NCBI GenBank assembly: GCA_015494155.1
Contig: WGBU01000055.1
Span: forward strand, 1 to 33,087
Length of the DNA stretch: 33,087 nt
From: Deltaproteobacteria bacterium
GTDB lineage: Bacteria > Desulfobacterota > Dissulfuribacteria > Dissulfuribacterales > Dissulfuribacteraceae
Direction: 5' to 3'
A model generated the notes under the pieces. That model saw only the letters and a list, made by a program, of their open reading frames with translations. It did not search any database and was not told where the DNA came from. The position numbers and the translations under genes were made by a program. Within the stretch, counting starts at the first letter, position 1; each line of letters starts with the position of its first letter. Below, one piece after another: positions 1 to 8,059 of this stretch.

Positions 1-1246
1 CATAATCTAAAAGTTGGTTCTTTCTGTACCAATCGTGTGGGATTGAGGCAAAGAAGGCGTGAAATATATCCCTTAGTCGCGCAAAGTCGTTACCGCTAAG
101 GGCCTTGTAAAACTTTATGATATTTTTCTCCTTGGTGGAGGCGTTTCTTACATAGAAATCCAGGATGTAATCAGTAAGGCTCATCCTCACTTCCAGATTT
201 GGATAGCCAAGTAGATAGTTCTCTCTGTCCCCAATTTTTATCGTGTCCTTTATGGTAAGATATCCTGTCTGGAAAAGGAGCGTCTCCACATCGAGGTAAT
301 CGATGTCGAAGCTTCCTATAATCCTTTCAGATGCCTCCAGGTGTTCGAGATCAGGGATAAAATACCTTCTTTCTTGAAGTAGCCTTATGAGAAAAGTAGG
401 AGTTCCAGTCTCGAACCAGTAGGGACGAAATCTCTTCTTATCTAGAAAGAGTAGTATGTCAAAGGGATTGTAAAGAGTGCCATTTCCCCAAGAATAACCA
501 TTGTACCACATCTTTACTTCTTCAAGGCTTATTCCCTCAAGCCTCTCTTTAAATACCAGTTCAAGTTCTTCTTGGGTGTATCCACAGATGGCGGCATAAC
601 TCTCGTCAAGGGTTATGTCGTTCAGGTTGTTGAGCCCGCTAAAGATGGAGACCTTAGAGAACTTGGTTACGCCTGTTATAAAGACAAATTTAAGGTATGG
701 GTCAGCATCCTTTAAGACTGAGTAGAAATTTTTTAACTCATCCCGGATCTCCTGGGCAACATCCCTCCTTTCGATATTGTCCAAGATGGGTTTGTCATAT
801 TCGTCTATGAGTACAACTACTCGTTGTTTGAGGCCTTCAGATATCTTCACTATGGCCTCGTTGAATCTGTCCTTGATACTCTTCTTTTCATACCTTATGG
901 AAAATTCATTTTTCCAATCTATGAGAAGGGACTCTAGGGTGTCTCTAAGTTCCTCTATATTTCTATATACTCCAGCCCCAAAGCTTATATGAATAACAGG
1001 ATACGTGGTGTCCCAATTCCAGTTATTCTGGAGAAAGAGCCCTTCAAATAGCTCCCTTTTCCCCAAAAAGGCCTGCCTCAAGGTATCGAGAAAGAGACTT
1101 TTTCCAAAGCGCCTGGGGCGGGCTAAGAAAAAGAAACCTCCACCCTCTTCTACTAGTCTTTTTACATATGGGGTCTTATCCACATAGTAAAAGTTGTCGG
1201 ACCTTATTTTTTGAAAGCTCTGTATGCCTATGGGAAGTCTCTTCAT
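1..1246 (-). CDS. AAA-ATPase-like / PD-(D/E)XK nuclease-like protein, truncated by window edge
   Basis: I translated this frame from the ATG at 1244-1246; it stays open for about 415 codons to the window edge, so the C-terminus is missing. The start MKRLPIGIQSFQKIR is followed by YVDKT, then FLARPRRFGKSL (a degenerate Walker A, about residues 41-52) and VVVLIDEYDKPI (Walker B-like, about residue 143). The later KFVFITGVTKFSKVSIFSGL block and the WYNGYSW motif are typical of the AAA-ATPase-like family (PF09820), which normally ends in a PD-(D/E)XK nuclease-like domain (PF08011). These proteins occur in many copies in anaerobes and gut bacteria; their function is unsettled, with links to mobile or defence-related genes suggested. 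It is the last gene on this strand after the porin and probably has its own promoter (see the palindrome at 1268-1293). The family call is firm; the role is unknown. Confidence 0.85.
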   Translation of the reverse strand, partial: MKRLPIGIQSFQKIRSDNFYYVDKTPYVKRLVEEGGGFFFLARPRRFGKSLFLDTLRQAFLGKRELFEGLFLQNNWNWDTTYPVIHISFGAGVYRNIEELRDTLESLLIDWKNEFSIRYEKKSIKDRFNEAIVKISEGLKQRVVVLIDEYDKPILDNIERRDVAQEIRDELKNFYSVLKDADPYLKFVFITGVTKFSKVSIFSGLNNLNDITLDESYAAICGYTQEELELVFKERLEGISLEEVKMWYNGYSWGNGTLYNPFDILLFLDKKRFRPYWFETGTPTFLIRLLQERRYFIPDLEHLEASERIIGSFDIDYLDVETLLFQTGYLTIKDTIKIGDRENYLLGYPNLEVRMSLTDYILDFYVRNASTKEKNIIKFYKALSGNDFARLRDIFHAFFASIPHDWYRKNQLLDY

Positions 1247-1267
1247 TTAAGGCCTTAAAATATGATA

Positions 1268-1293
1268 TTGTGTTTTAAGATTATATAACACAA
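1268..1293 (-). promoter_or_regulatory. Palindrome overlapping a -10-like box upstream of the AAA-ATPase-like gene
   Basis: TTGTGTT (1268-1274) and AACACAA (1287-1293) form perfect 7-bp inverted arms around a 12-bp centre. Read on the minus strand, the centre contains TATAAT (1285-1280), 34 bp before the ATG at 1246. No good -35 box is visible. The arrangement resembles an operator over a promoter, but AT-rich sequence makes chance likely. Confidence 0.3.
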
Positions 1294-1411
1294 AAATTTC
1301 GAGAGAACATTTAAAATGGACTGAAAGAGACACACACTTCGTGGAAATCTAGGCCCTATTTAACCTTGAGACCTCCACCATATTTTTCATTATTAAGGCA
1401 TAGAATATCCC

Positions 1412-1453
1412 AGGGGGCACGCTAACTTTTTGACATCATTCGTGGTGCCCCCT
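1412..1453. repeat. Inverted repeat with AGGGGGCAC / GTGCCCCCT arms (copy 1)
   Basis: Perfect 9-bp arms at 1412-1420 and 1445-1453 flank a 24-nt loop. It lies 85 bp beyond the porin stop codon, where a terminator would sit, but no U-run follows. Read on the minus strand it begins AGGGGGCACCACGA, nearly the same as the hairpin between nifK and nifE (AGGGGGCACACGA). It may be a transcript-end hairpin, a REP-like element or the remnant of a mobile-element end. Confidence 0.45.
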
Positions 1454-1537
1454 ATCTCATATGTTGAGCAAGGCCTTTGAGCCCTCTAATTGAGAATTAT
1501 ACCTGTCTTCAGCCCAGTTGTTACAAGGGCTGCACCT

Positions 1538-2929
1538 TTAGAATGCCACTTGTAGGGTGGTCTGTATTCTGAACCCATTATCGAGATTGTTTACTCCATT
1601 GGGGTCGTATTTCCCCCACTTTCCAAAATCTAGCGATGGCTTGAGCCTATAATTTTTTGAATAGTCCATCCATTCTGCATTTAATAGGATGAAGTTTTTC
1701 CCTGTAAGATAATATGCCAGACCCACCATCCAGTGGCGAGCCATATCAGAGGTCCCCTCATCGTCTGGATCAAACCAGTCTGCCCTCCCCATGATGTGTA
1801 GTTTCTCGTCCATGAGTGGCAGAGTGACGTCTCCAAAGATGGAATAGCAAGTGGTGTCCAGTTCGCGGTAGCCACCGTCCATCTTCTGAACTACCCAGCT
1901 ACCGGAATTGTTACCCCTTGAGGTGCTGTACTCGCCTGTAATCACAAACCATGGATGTTGATAGCTCAACATGAAGAGATTTACCTCATAGTCAGGGGCG
2001 TCTCCATCTACGATGTCATTCTTATTTCCCTCTCCAATTATGAAAAAGTAGCTCGCCTGAAGGCCTGCTAGTGGTAAGGTGCCGTTGACCATGTTTCCAA
2101 AGGGTCGGAGGGTGATCCTTCCTTCTATGCATTTGTCCTGATTAACCTCTCGGTTGTGGTAGCCAGAGCCGTTCATTACGGAAAGCCAAAATGAACCGTA
2201 TTTGCCAATGTAATGATCAAAGGTAGGGTAATGGATACTGAGGCTATCTACATATTCCTTTTCAAGTTTGCCTCCGAGATAGCCTGCTATACTTACGCCC
2301 CTGTCTGCTGAGTTGAATGTGCCAAAGAACTCCCTGGGCATGGTACCCTGCATCCTATAGGGATTTATGTGTTCTTGAAAATCCAGCCATGGAAAGTGTC
2401 CCTGGCCTGCCTCTATGAAGAGGTCTGTGAGCAGACCGACTGAGGGCAATTTGAACTTGGCATAGGCATATTTGACCCTGAGATCGTAGTCGTCGTTGTT
2501 GCTTCCATGTATGTCAGGTGTAAACCTGAATGAAAGCCAGGGAGTGAGGCTTTTTTCGATATTTATATATCCACGTGTAATGGAAAAGTAATTGGTACTA
2601 TCTCTGCCGCCATTGGAGGAAAAAGGGCCATAACCTGCGGAATAGTCAAGATAGGTAAGGGTGCCGATCTTAATACCCCTAAGTCCTTTGGGAACAGTTG
2701 TAGATGCAGTGGCAGCAACCTCTTTTTTAATCTCTTCCTTCTCCTTTTTGGCCTCTAATTCCGCCTCCTTTTTGATCTCGATCGCCTCTTTTTCAGTGAG
2801 TATCCCTTTTCTAACTAGGACCCTTAGTAGTGGGTCTTTGATCTCTGTGGCCCTGCTATTTTGTGGTATCACATAAAAAAGTGTCAAGAAAAATGCCCAG
2901 AAGAGACCTAGCAAAATGCTTTTTTTCAT
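1538..2929 (-). CDS. Outer-membrane porin, phosphate-selective porin O/P-like
   Basis: This is a 463-residue protein with an N-terminal signal peptide (MKKSILLGLFWAFFLTLFYVI, cleavage probably near SRA-TE). A short charged helical or coiled-coil stretch follows (about residues 35-75, rich in EKEEIKKE). The rest is beta-rich with many aromatic girdle residues, and the chain ends in phenylalanine (TTLQVAF), the usual signal for outer-membrane barrel assembly. The layout fits the OprP/OprO-like porin family (PF07396), which forms anion-selective channels; the substrate cannot be read from sequence. The ATG at 2929 is chosen because AAAGGAGG precedes it. An in-frame ATG at 3031 would bury the signal peptide behind 34 residues. 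It is likely a single-gene unit. Confidence 0.8.
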   Translation of the reverse strand: MKKSILLGLFWAFFLTLFYVIPQNSRATEIKDPLLRVLVRKGILTEKEAIEIKKEAELEAKKEKEEIKKEVAATASTTVPKGLRGIKIGTLTYLDYSAGYGPFSSNGGRDSTNYFSITRGYINIEKSLTPWLSFRFTPDIHGSNNDDYDLRVKYAYAKFKLPSVGLLTDLFIEAGQGHFPWLDFQEHINPYRMQGTMPREFFGTFNSADRGVSIAGYLGGKLEKEYVDSLSIHYPTFDHYIGKYGSFWLSVMNGSGYHNREVNQDKCIEGRITLRPFGNMVNGTLPLAGLQASYFFIIGEGNKNDIVDGDAPDYEVNLFMLSYQHPWFVITGEYSTSRGNNSGSWVVQKMDGGYRELDTTCYSIFGDVTLPLMDEKLHIMGRADWFDPDDEGTSDMARHWMVGLAYYLTGKNFILLNAEWMDYSKNYRLKPSLDFGKWGKYDPNGVNNLDNGFRIQTTLQVAF

Positions 2930-3258
2930 AATCAGGTACCTCCTTTTTTTAGAGAAAAATTTTGGGAATTTTTTAACATATTTTTTTAAAATCTCTGCAA
3001 AGGAGTCCTGATTTTCACAAAGATGTAACATAGGGGTGAGAGGGGCGAGAATTAGAATTTAGAAAAGTAACGGGGAGCCTCTGGGCATTGAATCAATGAG
3101 GGATTTGGATGCATCGTGGAAGGTGTGATTAACGGGAAGGCAGACCGCAGGGCTCAATCTCCCTTACGACTGAGTTTAACGGTCGATATGATATCAACAA
3201 ATGCGCTGGTGGATTGCCATCACGAACTAGTACGATCAGGGCTAAGTTAGCGCAAGAA
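2930..3258. other. Intergenic gap upstream of the porin; nothing recognised
   Basis: This 329-bp gap lies between the porin start and the stop of the heme protein gene. The 5' half is AT-rich near the porin and presumably holds its promoter. The other half (about 3080-3240) is less AT-rich than typical gaps here, yet it carries no convincing gene, hairpin or repeat. It may be a decayed gene; I could not identify one. Confidence 0.4.
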
Positions 3259-3846
3259 CTAATTCTTTAAGATCTTTTTAAGGCTAAAGGCCCCTCTAAT
3301 GTCTCCTACCTTATAACCAGTGGCTTTATCATTGGGGTAATACTCATGAATTTTTTCAGCAACCGGTGGGTTCAATCTTTTACCATGACAAGTCAAACAG
3401 ATACCACTGGTTGGAATGGCTTTCATATATCGAAAAACAGGCTGACCATCCTCCACTACCTTAGTGGCGTACTCCAAGTCTTTGGGGGCTTTTCCAGATC
3501 GTTTTTCTCTATCAAATTTTACCAAGATCTGTTTTTCAAAGTCATCTGGCTCTGCATATGGATTGCGAGGCCTAAGACTCACCCGCTTTATATCCCAACC
3601 AGAATCCTCTGAGACAGATTTGGCAATTTGTAGGGCCTTTTTATGGCAGACATCGATTGCATTTACTGGTCCACCATCCTGCATAGCCTTTATCAATTCA
3701 GATTTGAGCTCCGAGAAAAACTGCTGTGTCAACTGTCTCGCCGATTGGACGAGAGGGGTCAAGTCTTCTGCCCAACTACTCTGTGGTTGGGCTATAAGAA
3801 ATGTCGTCAATATACCTAGTAATAAGACATGTTTGGGCCCTTTCAT
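3259..3846 (-). CDS. Secreted single-heme DUF3365 (Tll0287-like) protein
   Basis: A 195-residue protein with a cleavable signal peptide (about residues 1-26, ending SSWA-ED), so it is periplasmic. It has one heme c motif, CLTCH, at 150-154, after the pattern PVFRYMKAIPTSGIC seen in DUF3365/Tll0287-like proteins (PF11845), and a second CH pair at 67-68. Known family members bind one c-type heme in a PAS-like fold and act as redox or gas sensors or small electron carriers. The same domain is the sensor of the chemotaxis receptor at 30512-32260. AAGGA lies just upstream of the ATG. It follows the DsrE gene on the same strand with a 186-bp gap. The partner and role are not shown by the sequence. 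Confidence 0.8.
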   Translation of the reverse strand: MKGPKHVLLLGILTTFLIAQPQSSWAEDLTPLVQSARQLTQQFFSELKSELIKAMQDGGPVNAIDVCHKKALQIAKSVSEDSGWDIKRVSLRPRNPYAEPDDFEKQILVKFDREKRSGKAPKDLEYATKVVEDGQPVFRYMKAIPTSGICLTCHGKRLNPPVAEKIHEYYPNDKATGYKVGDIRGAFSLKKILKN

Positions 3847-4032
3847 ATCATTAATCCTTCTTAGAATCGTTCCTTTTTTCTCTTTTAAGGCACAACCCTT
3901 CTTTTCTTGGCCTTACCAAATCTCTTCTGTTTCCGCAAGCATGAACTCAGATCATATGAACGCCGATTCTCAAGGCCTTTTCTCATGTAAGAGGCATGAC
4001 TTTTTCTGGGATTACATTATTAAAACTATCTT

Positions 4033-4380
4033 TTACATAGTAACTATATCGTAGCCATCTTTAATAAAATCTGCCATAGAGACATGGCCAGACATGGAAT
4101 TCAATATCTTTAGACCTTGTTCTTCTGCGGCATCCAAGGCCCCCAGTTTTTTAGAACATGCATAACATACACCCTCAATGAGCCCTGCCTCTTTCGCCTC
4201 AATATAAAGACCATTTAGAAAGTGTCCCTTCTTTGCCATTTCTGGGATGAGTTTAACTGCCTCACCCTCAATGACTATCTTTCCACCTAGGCCCTTTTTA
4301 TTGAGGTCAAGGCCGTTTAGAAGGACATGTATAAAACACATGGGATCTCCTTTAAAGGCGAAGATGACGATTTTACTCAT
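4033..4380 (-). CDS. DsrE/DsrF-like family protein
   Basis: A 115-residue cytoplasmic protein of the DsrE-like fold. It starts MSKIVIFAFKGDPMCFIHVLLN (nucleotide-like beta-alpha start) and has GKIVIEGEAVKLIPEM and the cysteine-bearing segment VCYACSKKLGA. In DsrE/TusD relatives a conserved cysteine in this region carries persulfide sulfur; here there are two candidates in CYAC (about residues 72-75). The family is small and also includes members of unknown function, so sulfur transfer is an inference. The start has a strong ribosome site (AAAGGAGG). It follows the Sec-peroxiredoxin with an 88-bp gap and may share its transcript. Confidence 0.75.
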   Translation of the reverse strand: MSKIVIFAFKGDPMCFIHVLLNGLDLNKKGLGGKIVIEGEAVKLIPEMAKKGHFLNGLYIEAKEAGLIEGVCYACSKKLGALDAAEEQGLKILNSMSGHVSMADFIKDGYDIVTM

Positions 4381-4468
4381 CCACTAGTACCTCCTTTGCT
4401 ACCACTAAGGGTATGGTACAGCCTAAAAATACCATTTATTTAAGGACACTACCATCTTTATCAACTCA

Positions 4469-5191
4469 TTAATCCTTAAAGGCCATATCCGTATTCCATA
4501 CTTCCCATACCTTGCCAACAAGATCTATTCCAGGTTTTAGTGTTGGTTTGCCTGGCTGCCATCCTGATGGAGTGGCCTCTTTCCCTTTGGTTTTTCTGAC
4601 TAGTTGAAACGCCTGGATTTGTCTGAGGGACTCGGCTACATTCCTTCCAACTGGAGGTGTTAGTACTTCATATCCCTGAATGATGCCATCGGGGTCAATT
4701 ATAAATCGTCCTCTTGTCTCCACGCCGGCCTCGGGGTCATATACGCCATAGGTGCTCCCCACCCTGCCAGCTGCATCAGACAGCATTGGGAAGGGGATGC
4801 CACCTGGCACCATTTTAGATAGCTCTGTCTCATCCCACATTTTATGTACAAACATACTGTCAACACTCATTGCAAGAACTTCCACTCCCAGTTCTTTAAA
4901 GTCATTGTATCTTGCAGCAACTGCTGCGAGTTCTGTTGCTCAAACAAAGGTAAAATCACCTGGATAGAAACAGAGCAGTACCCACTTGCCTCTGTAGTCG
5001 GAGAGCTTAAAGTTTAAAAATTTGCCGTTTTGATATCCAGGTGCTGTAAAGTCAGGGGCCTCTCTACCTATCATAATCATTGTTTTCTCCTCCTTTTTGC
5101 TTTCATGTTTTATGGTATTAGGCTCAGTTAAAACACCTTCTACTTCACTTCCCACTGGACGCGCGCAGGAGATATCCAATTCTTTGGCCAT
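4469..5191 (-). CDS. Selenocysteine-containing peroxiredoxin (in-frame UGA read as Sec)
   Basis: Two ORFs (5191 to the TGA at 4940-4942, then onward to 4469) form one AhpC/Prx-type peroxiredoxin if the TGA is read as selenocysteine. The joined text is [18 protein letters not shown]. In ordinary members the peroxidatic cysteine is exactly here (FTFVCPTE). Sec-peroxiredoxins with FTFVUATE are known in Deltaproteobacteria. The downstream part is uninterrupted ([33 protein letters not shown]). The resolving cysteine usual near the C-terminus is absent ([10 protein letters not shown]), so it would act 1-Cys-like. The enzyme reduces hydrogen peroxide and organic peroxides in the cytoplasm. Two starts have strong ribosome sites: 5191 (AGGGAGG; adds about 37 residues beginning [14 protein letters not shown]) and 5080 ([17 protein letters not shown]). 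Sec is residue 84 or 47 respectively. Confidence 0.87.
4914..4942 (-). promoter_or_regulatory. Candidate bacterial SECIS hairpin with its UGA
   Basis: On the transcript, the UGA at 4942-4940 is followed by 12 nt and then GCAGC-AGUU-GCUGC, a perfect 5-bp stem (6 bp if the loop is reduced to GU). The apical loop begins 18 nt after the UGA and has G at its second position. Known bacterial SECIS elements sit inside the coding region with the loop about 16-37 nt after the UGA and a G early in the loop, so this fits. I cannot compute its folding energy. Confidence 0.65.
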
Positions 5192-5390
5192 GTTTGCCTC
5201 CCTTTTAATGCAATTATATAAAAATAGTATGAATGAAATAATATTTTTTGTAAAGACTTAAAAATTGACTGTTTATTCCTCCTATTTATATTAATAGTTT
5301 TAAAAATAGAAATTATTCGTAAATAAGAAACTACCCTTTTTAAAAATTGATGTCAAGAGTAATAGAAGCTCCGTCTCAATCTCTTAACCT

Positions 5391-6698
5391 CTAGTGTGAG
5401 CCAGTGAAGACGCAATCCCTTCCAGCACCCCCTTTACAAAAGGTGTTTTTGCTTTTTTTATATGCATTTATGTTTCCACCAGGCCTTAGGGCCAATAGAC
5501 ACTCTTCGATAAAACCAGAGACCACTAGGGGCGTTATGCCCGATTTGATCAAGACCTCCTTTGGCCTTTCGCCAATCCCGCTGACGAGTAGAAATTTGCA
5601 GTCTTTGAGTATGCGGGAGAGTTCCACCCAGCGTCTAAGTCCTGTACCTGGCCTTGGAGTAGGGCGTCTTTCAATCAACTTAATACCATCGGGACTCCCG
5701 CCATCTCCCATAGACCAGATCTCGAGGGTTTCAGCCTCTCCCAGGTGCTGATTCACAAGGATGCCCTCACGGGTGGCAACGGCTATGTAAATCCGATCTC
5801 TTGAACCATCTCGCGGGGCCTTTGAACATGCAGAAAGGCACCCCCTAAATTCACTCGATCTATCTTCACCCAGGAGCCCTACTGCATCGGCCCTACACCT
5901 GGTACAGTGGCGCATCTGTGGAAGATAGATGGCGGCCTGCCTTCTGATCTCCTCCATTGCCTCTTTAGAAGGTTGGGCTATATCTCCAAAGGGTGTGCCA
6001 GGGTTTGGAAAGATAGCCATGGCGTTAAAAAGATCCACCCCGTACTCCTTTATCTCTTTGGCCACGTCAAGGATATGGTCATCATTTATGCCAGGGATGA
6101 GGATGGAGTTTACCTTGACGGTCATGCCACACGCCTTTAGGCGAACTAGGGCCTCTCTTTGCCTCTTTAGAAGGAGTTTAGCCCCCTTTTCGCCCCTATA
6201 CACCACTTTTCCATCCCTTACCCAGCCATATATCTTTGCCCCTATCTTGGGGGATGTGGCGTTAATGGTGACTGTTACATGGGTCACGCCAATCCTCTTG
6301 AGTTCATCCACGTAAGGACCAATATTTAGCCCATTGGTTGCTAGGCAGAGGAGAATTTCTGGAAATTCCTTTTTTATTAGCCTTAACGTCTCCAAGGTCT
6401 CCACTGGGTTGGCAAAGGGGTCACCTGGGCCGGCTATCCCAGCCACTGTGATCCTTGGTTCCCTTTCGAGTACCTTTTTCATATAAGAGAGGGCCTGGTG
6501 GGGTGAGAGCACTTGGCTCGTTACCCCTGGGCGGCTTTCATTAACGCAGTCATACTTTCTGTCGCAGTAGTTGCATCTTATATTGCACTTGGGCGCAACT
6601 GGAAGGTGCACCCTGCCGCAAGTGCCCTTTACCTTTTCATTGAAACATGGATGCATAATCATGGTGTCTATTCCTTTCAGGGTTTTGGTTGATTTCAT
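5391..6698 (-). CDS. nifB: NifB, FeMo-cofactor precursor (NifB-co) synthase
   Basis: Radical SAM enzyme that fuses [4Fe-4S] clusters and inserts carbide to make NifB-co for nitrogenase. Counting from the ATG at 6698, the SAM-cluster motif CNIRCNYC (about residues 38-45) follows HPCFNEK, and the conserved tail motif HCTRCRADAVGLLGED is present. Beyond about residue 300 it carries a NifX/NafY-like cofactor-binding domain (IYIAVATREGILVNQHLGEAE). The length of about 435 residues is normal for the two-domain form. The ATG at 6698 overlaps the nifN stop (TGATG). A second ATG at 6662 has a better ribosome site (AAAGGA) and starts MIMHPCF, so it could be the true start. It is the last gene of the nif operon. 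Confidence 0.95.
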   Translation of the reverse strand: MKSTKTLKGIDTMIMHPCFNEKVKGTCGRVHLPVAPKCNIRCNYCDRKYDCVNESRPGVTSQVLSPHQALSYMKKVLEREPRITVAGIAGPGDPFANPVETLETLRLIKKEFPEILLCLATNGLNIGPYVDELKRIGVTHVTVTINATSPKIGAKIYGWVRDGKVVYRGEKGAKLLLKRQREALVRLKACGMTVKVNSILIPGINDDHILDVAKEIKEYGVDLFNAMAIFPNPGTPFGDIAQPSKEAMEEIRRQAAIYLPQMRHCTRCRADAVGLLGEDRSSEFRGCLSACSKAPRDGSRDRIYIAVATREGILVNQHLGEAETLEIWSMGDGGSPDGIKLIERRPTPRPGTGLRRWVELSRILKDCKFLLVSGIGERPKEVLIKSGITPLVVSGFIEECLLALRPGGNINAYKKSKNTFCKGGAGRDCVFTGSH

Positions 6699-8059
6699 CA
6701 AAAATATCCGTAACCTACAACGGAATCTCGCTGGCGCTTTCCGATGATGGCATTTACTACCCTGTCGAAAAGCATCTGCGCACCCCTGTAACCTATGTGG
6801 AGTATGCGCTGGCCGCCAAGGCGATCGTGGATTGGAAAACCTATGCGTACAAGGGGCACATCGAGTGCCCTGGCAATCTTGTAGCCCTTGCTGTGCCCCA
6901 TGATGAGATCAGGGCAAAGTTCCTTAGAGAGCCCTTCGATCTCCCAGAAGTCACAGTCCTCCACTACATGGGGCATGGTATCTAGGATGCCGTCTGTGAC
7001 CTTTTTTATGGCCTCTTTTAGACCGCCACTCTTTCCACCTGTGGCGCACAGAACGGGGCGAGCCCCGATCTCTGCCAGAAAGGACGTTATACCTGTTACG
7101 AGATCCTCTTCACCATAGACTACCACCTTCTTTCCAAACATATACTTGTGGCCGTCCACCATGGAATCTATGAGCCTATCCCTTTCGTCTTTGTGCCATG
7201 GAGGGGTCGGTCTTCCAGAGATGGCCTCGAGGATGGCGAAGAACCGGTCAGATTCCCTGATTCCAATAGGGGTCCCCATCCTGAAGGCCTTAACCTTGAA
7301 TCTCTCCTCTAAAAAATGGGCTGAAGAGAGTTCATCAGTAACTGTGAAGCCAAATTCTACTGACGCACAGTTTGACGCCATCCCTTGAATGGACTCAATG
7401 GAAGTACCCCCACGTGGTATTTTGGGATATTCACGTAGGATCGGGGCGTCCAATGTCTGAGAGATGTCTGGCAGTATGGTCATTGGAAGTTCAAAATCCC
7501 TGGATAACTCTTTTAAGTATCTGATATCCTGGGGAGACAAGAACCCAGGAAAGACATTTAGCCCCTTTTTTGCCACCTCCCTCGGCCTGGATCCTGCCAC
7601 AGTTTCAACTGCCACCCTGGTGGCAAGCCTGAAGCCCTCCATGTGAGTCCCCTGATAGCTTGGGGTAGAGGCATGGACGAGTATGGGGCCCAGGCCTTCG
7701 TGGAGGAATTCTCTTTTGAATTCATCCATTATCATTGGCACATCGTCTCCGATGGTTTCCGTAAGGCAGGTTGTGGCAATACCTATGAGTGATGGCCTGT
7801 ACTTCTTGATTACGTTTATGATCCCCTGTTTTAGATTGGGGCCGCCACCGAAGACCGCATGCTTCTCACCGAGGGAAGAGGAGGCAATGTCTATGGGCTC
7901 TCCAAAGTGGCTGATGATATACCTTCTCATATAGGTAGCGCAGCCTTGAGACCCGTGTAGAAATGGTACGGCGCCTTCAATCCCTCGAAAGGCGAGACAT
8001 GCCCCAATGGGGGTACAGAGTTTGCAAGCATTCGTTGTGGATACGTATTCCCCACTCAT
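6698..8059 (-). CDS. nifN: NifN, FeMo-cofactor scaffold beta subunit
   Basis: NifN pairs with NifE as the scaffold on which NifB-co matures to FeMo-co. The protein (453 residues) shows the NifK/NifN pattern CTPIGACLAFRGIEGAVPFLH-GSQGC near the N-terminus (cysteines at about 12, 15 and 40), FGGGPNLKQGI, TTCLTETIGDD and the C-terminal IGFPIHDR block. I chose the ATG at 8059 because AAAGGAGATGA lies just before it and it overlaps the nifE stop (ATGA). A longer reading from 8092 has no such support. It is closer in style to anaerobe NifN than to Azotobacter-type NifN. It sits between nifE and nifB, with overlaps at both ends. Confidence 0.93.
   Translation of the reverse strand: MSGEYVSTTNACKLCTPIGACLAFRGIEGAVPFLHGSQGCATYMRRYIISHFGEPIDIASSSLGEKHAVFGGGPNLKQGIINVIKKYRPSLIGIATTCLTETIGDDVPMIMDEFKREFLHEGLGPILVHASTPSYQGTHMEGFRLATRVAVETVAGSRPREVAKKGLNVFPGFLSPQDIRYLKELSRDFELPMTILPDISQTLDAPILREYPKIPRGGTSIESIQGMASNCASVEFGFTVTDELSSAHFLEERFKVKAFRMGTPIGIRESDRFFAILEAISGRPTPPWHKDERDRLIDSMVDGHKYMFGKKVVVYGEEDLVTGITSFLAEIGARPVLCATGGKSGGLKEAIKKVTDGILDTMPHVVEDCDFWEIEGLSKELCPDLIMGHSKGYKIARALDVPLVRIGFPIHDRLGGQRILHIGYRGAQMLFDRVVNAIIGKRQRDSVVGYGYF

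Larger units (their letters stand above)
1247..1537. other. Intergenic gap between the porin and the AAA-ATPase-like gene
   Basis: No gene is seen. The gap holds the palindrome at 1268-1293 and the long hairpin at 1412-1453. The rest is AT-rich and unremarkable. Confidence 0.5.

Noticed and set aside
3080-3240. IS or transposase remnant in the gap before the porin
   Set aside because: Short in-frame text exists on the plus strand but matches no transposase motif I know, and no terminal repeats are visible.
3464-4054. 196-codon plus-strand frame across the heme protein gene
   Set aside because: It is antisense to the DUF3365 gene, has no ribosome site and no recognisable domain; the minus-strand gene has a signal peptide and a heme motif.
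4886-4942. Peroxiredoxin as two genes or a pseudogene interrupted by a nonsense codon
   Set aside because: The stop is TGA precisely at the catalytic cysteine, the reading frame is unchanged, the rest is undamaged, and a SECIS-like hairpin follows. Selenocysteine recoding explains all four facts.
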